Below, in pieces: positions 60,450 to 64,000 of a stretch of 64,000 bases of DNA. This stretch comes from Chelonoidis abingdonii (lineage: Eukaryota; Chordata; Testudines; Testudinidae), in assembly GCF_003597395.2 (NCBI RefSeq), contig NC_133773.1:146005329-146069328 (forward strand), read 5' to 3'. Positions within the stretch are counted from its first letter, which is position 1, and the number at the start of each line of letters is the position of its first letter. The notes under the pieces were generated by a model that worked only from the letters and a program-made list of their open reading frames with translations, ran no database searches and was not told the origin of the DNA. Made by a program: the position numbers and the translations under genes.

Positions 60450-62795
60450 AATCATAGAATATCAGGGCTGAAAGGGACCTCAGGAGGTATTTAGTCCAAC
60501 CCCCTGCTCAAAACAAGACCAATCCCCAACTAAATCATCCCAGCCAGGGCTTTGTCAAGCCTGACCTTAAAAACCTCTAAGGAAGGAGATTCGACCAGCT
60601 CCCTAGGGAACCCATTCCAGTGCTTCACCACCCTCCTAGTGAAATAGTTTTCAGAGTAGCAGCCGTGTTAGTCTGTATCTGCAAAAAGAACAGAAGTACT
60701 TGTGGCACCTTAGAGACTAACAAATTGATTTGAGCATTAGCTTTCATGGGCTACAGCCCACTTCATGGGATGCATAGACTGGAACATACAGCAAGATATT
60801 TATACATACAGAGAATACAAAAAGGTGGATGTAGCCTTACCAACTGGAAGAGGCCAATCTATTGAGATGAGCTATCATCAGCAGGAGAAAAAAAACTTTT
60901 GAAGTCATAATCGAGATAAGCCATAGAAAGTGTGAGGATACTTAACATGGGGAAATAGATTCAATTAGTGTAATGACCCAACCATTCCCAGTCTCTGTTC
61001 AAACCTAAGTTAATTGTATCTAATTTGCATATTAATTCAAGTTCAGCAGTCTCTTTTCAGAGTCTGTTTTTGAAGTTTTTTTGTTGTAAAATTGCCACCT
61101 TCAAGTGTGTCACTGAGTGGTTAGAGAGGTTTCCTAACAGTGTTTTCTAATATCCAACCTAAACCTCCCACACTGCAACTTGAGACCATTGCTCCTTGTT
61201 CTGTCATCTGCCACGACTGAGAACAGCTGAGCTCCATCCTCTTTGGAATCCCCCTTCCGGTAGTTGAAGGCTGCTATCAAATCCCCCCTCATTCTTCTCA
61301 TCTGCAGACTAAATAACCCCAGTTCCCTCAGCCTCTCCTCATAAGTCATGTGCCCCAGCCCCCTGATCATTTTTGTTGACCTCTGCTGGACTCTCTCCAA
61401 TTTGTTCATATCCCTTCTGTAGTGGGTGGCCCAAAACTGGACACAATACTCCAGATGTGGTCTCACAAGTGCCAAATAGAGTGGGGAAATCACTTCCCTC
61501 ATTCTGCTGGCAATGCTCCTTCTAATACAGCCCAATGTACCCTTGGGCTTCTTGGCAACAAGGGCACATTGCTGACTCATATCCAGCTTCTCATCCACTG
61601 TAACCCCAGATCCTTTTCTGCTGCTTAGCCAGTTGGACCCCAGCCTGTAGCAGTGCATGGGATTCTTCTGTCCTAAGTGCAGGACTCTGCACTTGTCCTT
61701 GTTAAACCTCATCAGGTTTCTTTTGGCCTAACCCTCTAATTTGTCTAGCTCACTCTGGACCTTATCCCTACCCTCCAGCATATCTACCACTCCCTTCAGC
61801 TTAGTGTCATCTGAGAACTTGCTGAGGGCGCAATTCATCCCATCATCCAGATCATTAATAAAGATGTTGAACAAAACTGGCCCCAGGACTGACCCTTGGG
61901 ACACCTGGCTTGATACTGGCTGCCAATTAGACATGGAGCCGTTGATCACTACCCATTGAGCACGACAATCTAGCCAGCTTTCTATCCACTTTACAGTCCA
62001 TTCATCCAATCCATACATCTTTAACTTGCTGGCAAGAATACTGTGGGAGACTATCAAAAGTTTTGCTAAAGTCAAGATATATCACATCCACCGCTTTCCC
62101 CATATCCACGGAACCAGTTATCTCATCATAGAAGGTGATCAGGTTGGTCAGGCATGACTTGCCCTTGGTGAATCCATGCTGACTGTTCCTGATCACCTTC
62201 CTCTCCTCCAAGTGCTTCAAAATCGATTCCTTGAGGACCTGCTTCATGATTTTTCTGGGGACTGAGGTGAGGCTAACCGGTCTGTAGTTCCCCAAGTTCT
62301 CTTTCTTCTCTTTTCTTAAAGCCGGGCACTATATTTGCCTTTTTCCAGTCGTCTGGGATCTCCCCCGATCGCCACGAATTTTCAAAGATAATGGCCAATG
62401 GCTCTGTAATCACATCAGCCAATTCCCTCAGCACCCTTGGATGCATTAGGTCCAGCCCCATGGACTTGTGCACGTCCAGCTTTTCTAAATAGTCCTTAAC
62501 CTGTTCATTCACCAAGGAGGGCTGCACCTCCTCCCCATACTGTGCTGCCCAGTGCAGCAGTCTGGGAGCTGATCTTGTCTGTGAAGACTTAGCCCAAAAC
62601 AGCATTGAGTACTTTGGCTTTTTCCACATTATCTGTCACTAGGTTGCCTCCCCCATTCAGTAAGAGGCCCACGCTTTCCCTGACCGTCTTCTTGTTGCTA
62701 ACATACCTGTAGAAACCCTTCTTGTTACCCTTCACGTCCCTTGCTAGCTGCAACTCCAGTTGTGCCTTGGCCTTCCTGATTACACCCCGCTGTGC
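60450..62795 (-). mobile_element. CR1 LINE, well-preserved reverse transcriptase, 5' truncated
   Basis: This is the least decayed CR1 in the window. Minus-strand frames at 62273-62629, 62002-62295, 61728-62075 and 61134-61712 give consecutive RT parts: [55 protein letters not shown] (the catalytic pair), and a C-terminal part with [12 protein letters not shown] few frame changes and one stop separate them. The 3' end at 60450 reads ATCATAGAATATCAGGGCTG. The endonuclease region is missing beyond about 62795. A MITE splits the 3' part. Confidence 0.9.
60652..61138. mobile_element. hAT-like element inserted in CR1 3' region
   Basis: It starts CAGAGTAGCAGCCGTGTTAGTCTG, the inverse of the right end of 7277-7586, and contains TGGGCTACAGCCCACTTCATGGGATGC, an internal palindrome. 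CR1 resumes at TGTTTTCTAATATCCAACC. The flanks ATAGTTTT and AGTGTTTT may be a decayed target duplication. Confidence 0.75.
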
Positions 62796-63828
62796 TCTAG
62801 GAATGAGCTAGGCTTGAGTCAGGTTATTCTTTTCCTGGTTCCATGGTCACCCTGGGCCTTTAAGGGGACCTTGCTCCAGGTTCATGCCTGGCCTTGGGTC
62901 CCTTCTTGGCATCCTGAACCAACTCCAGGCTCCCTTGAGGGCAGAGAAAATGAAGGGTCTGGCTCTAGCTTCTCTCCCCCAGCATCGCCTGCAGAGAGGC
63001 TGAGGAGAAGGAGACTCCTGGCGCAGGGGCGACTGGTAGGTGACAGGAAAATGCTGATGGAGTCCCCTCTCCTCTCCCTTCCATTAGAACTCAGCATGGT
63101 TCCCTAGGGTGTGTCCCCATGTGGCACAAGCTGGCTCTGTTTCTCAGTAACCCAACCAAGGACATCAGCCAGCCGGCCAGTTCATAAATATATGATAAGG
63201 AACATGCTTCTCTGACAGCAGAGACTGAATGCGGACCCCCATTGGGACAGGCCTACCTTGGAAACGACAAATACCTTTATCGAATTCAGCCAAGAGTTGT
63301 ATCTTCTAATGAGGCCAAATGATTGTATTTATTACTCATTTATTAGTAGCACTAAAAATATGGATAGAGATGGGCTCTGCTCCATGGAATTTACTGTTTA
63401 TGAAATCCAAGCGAGATGGATTGGGAACAACGTTGAGATTAGCCAAGGGGTAATGTCCTTTTTCTGGAATCTTGCATCTTGCCTGGCTGCTCTCTGGATC
63501 CTGGGACTCTTACACCAGCTGGTCATCAGCAGCAGGTAGGAACACCCCAGCACGTCAGCCGTGCTCCTAGCCCACTAATCCTCCTCCTTTTTGCCCCAGC
63601 CACTAATGGGCCTCGAGAACATGAAAAACCACAGAGACCCGTCGGATTTTGGGATGAAGATCTACAGGGGAATGGACACAGCCTTTCTGCCACTGGCAGA
63701 TTGAGCTCCACTGCCTCCAGGCCTGCCGACTGGGGGACATGCCAAGGTTTCCCAGGGACAAATGGCTTTCCCTGATCACAAGGGTGAGGAGTATGATAAA
63801 CCCACTTGGCTGGCAGGGGAGCTGTACA
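62796..63828. other. No supported gene
   Basis: A 93-codon plus-strand frame (63258-63539) ends in a hydrophobic run followed by CAGCAG|GTAGGA, which looks like a 5' splice site. I find no family for it and do not call it. Confidence 0.3.
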
Positions 63829-64000
63829 CAGGGGTGGCTCTAGTTTTTTTGCTGCCTCGAGCAAGGCAGTCAGGCAGCCTTTGGTGGCTTGCCTGCAGGA
63901 GGTCCCCAGTCCTGCAGATTCAGTGTACCCGCCGCCGAATTGCCGCCGAATCTGCAGGCCTGGCAGACCTCCCACAGGCAAGCTGCCGAAGGCTGCCTGA
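63829..64000. mobile_element. GC-rich DNA element, cut by the window edge
   Basis: GGGGTGGCTCTAG and the inverted words CTGCAGATTC/GAATCTGCAG and GCCTGCAGGAGGTC/GACCTCCCACAGGC suggest a palindromic MITE. The right end is outside the window. Confidence 0.5.

Noticed and set aside
63258..63539. 93-codon frame ending in a hydrophobic run before CAGCAG|GTAGGA
   Set aside because: It looks a little like a signal-anchor first exon, but there is no recognisable downstream exon or family.

Overview
The window looks like nuclear DNA from a turtle (chelonian) draft genome assembly. I infer this from dense CR1 LINEs in both orientations (3' ends carry the typical 'aagggacctc' and 'ATTCTATGATTCTAT' sequences), chelonian-type hAT-like palindromic MITEs, a Ty3/gypsy remnant, a DIRS-like gag, several solo LTRs and one class-I-like endogenous retrovirus (ERV). 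Three runs of N (25, 100 and 100 bases) show it is assembled sequence. There are no bacterial-style operons and no CRISPR arrays, and I recognised no rRNA or tRNA gene.

Layout. 0.8-2.1 kb: gypsy pol 3' end and its LTR. 2.4-2.7 and 11.0-11.4 kb: two minus-strand ORFs of exactly 109 codons that align without gaps and encode related, very hydrophobic small membrane proteins; these are the best gene candidates. 6.7-10.2 kb: a minus-strand CR1 with a nested MITE, then an LTR-like block. 11.7-14.0 kb: DNA-transposon remnants. 14.0-18.5 and 18.8-23.65 kb: two copies of one 4.5-4.9 kb segment on either side of a 25-N gap, possibly an assembly duplication. 23-28.1 kb: a plus-strand CR1 and solo LTRs. 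30.8-31.05 kb: a minus-strand fragment of a CPX-type carboxypeptidase with its middle missing. 38.5-44.55 kb: an ERV pol with nested CR1 and LTR insertions and a 3' LTR. 45.5-49.2 kb: a strongly G-depleted retroelement ending in an LTR that looks G-to-A hypermutated. 51.0-52.95 kb: DIRS-like gag. 53.2-57.9 kb: old CR1, two solo LTRs and a second copy of the 24.8-26.8 kb segment. 59.27-59.46 kb: a possible terminal exon. 60.1-62.8 kb: a well-preserved minus-strand CR1 with nearby hAT-type MITEs.

Genes. Host coding content is small: the membrane-protein pair, the carboxypeptidase fragment and one possible terminal exon, all on the minus strand. In human, as I remember it, the carboxypeptidase gene CPXM1 is close to a small membrane-protein gene (TMEM239) on 20p13. 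The same kind of linkage here is suggestive but unproven. Everything was read by eye; repeat boundaries are approximate unless a target-site duplication is given.
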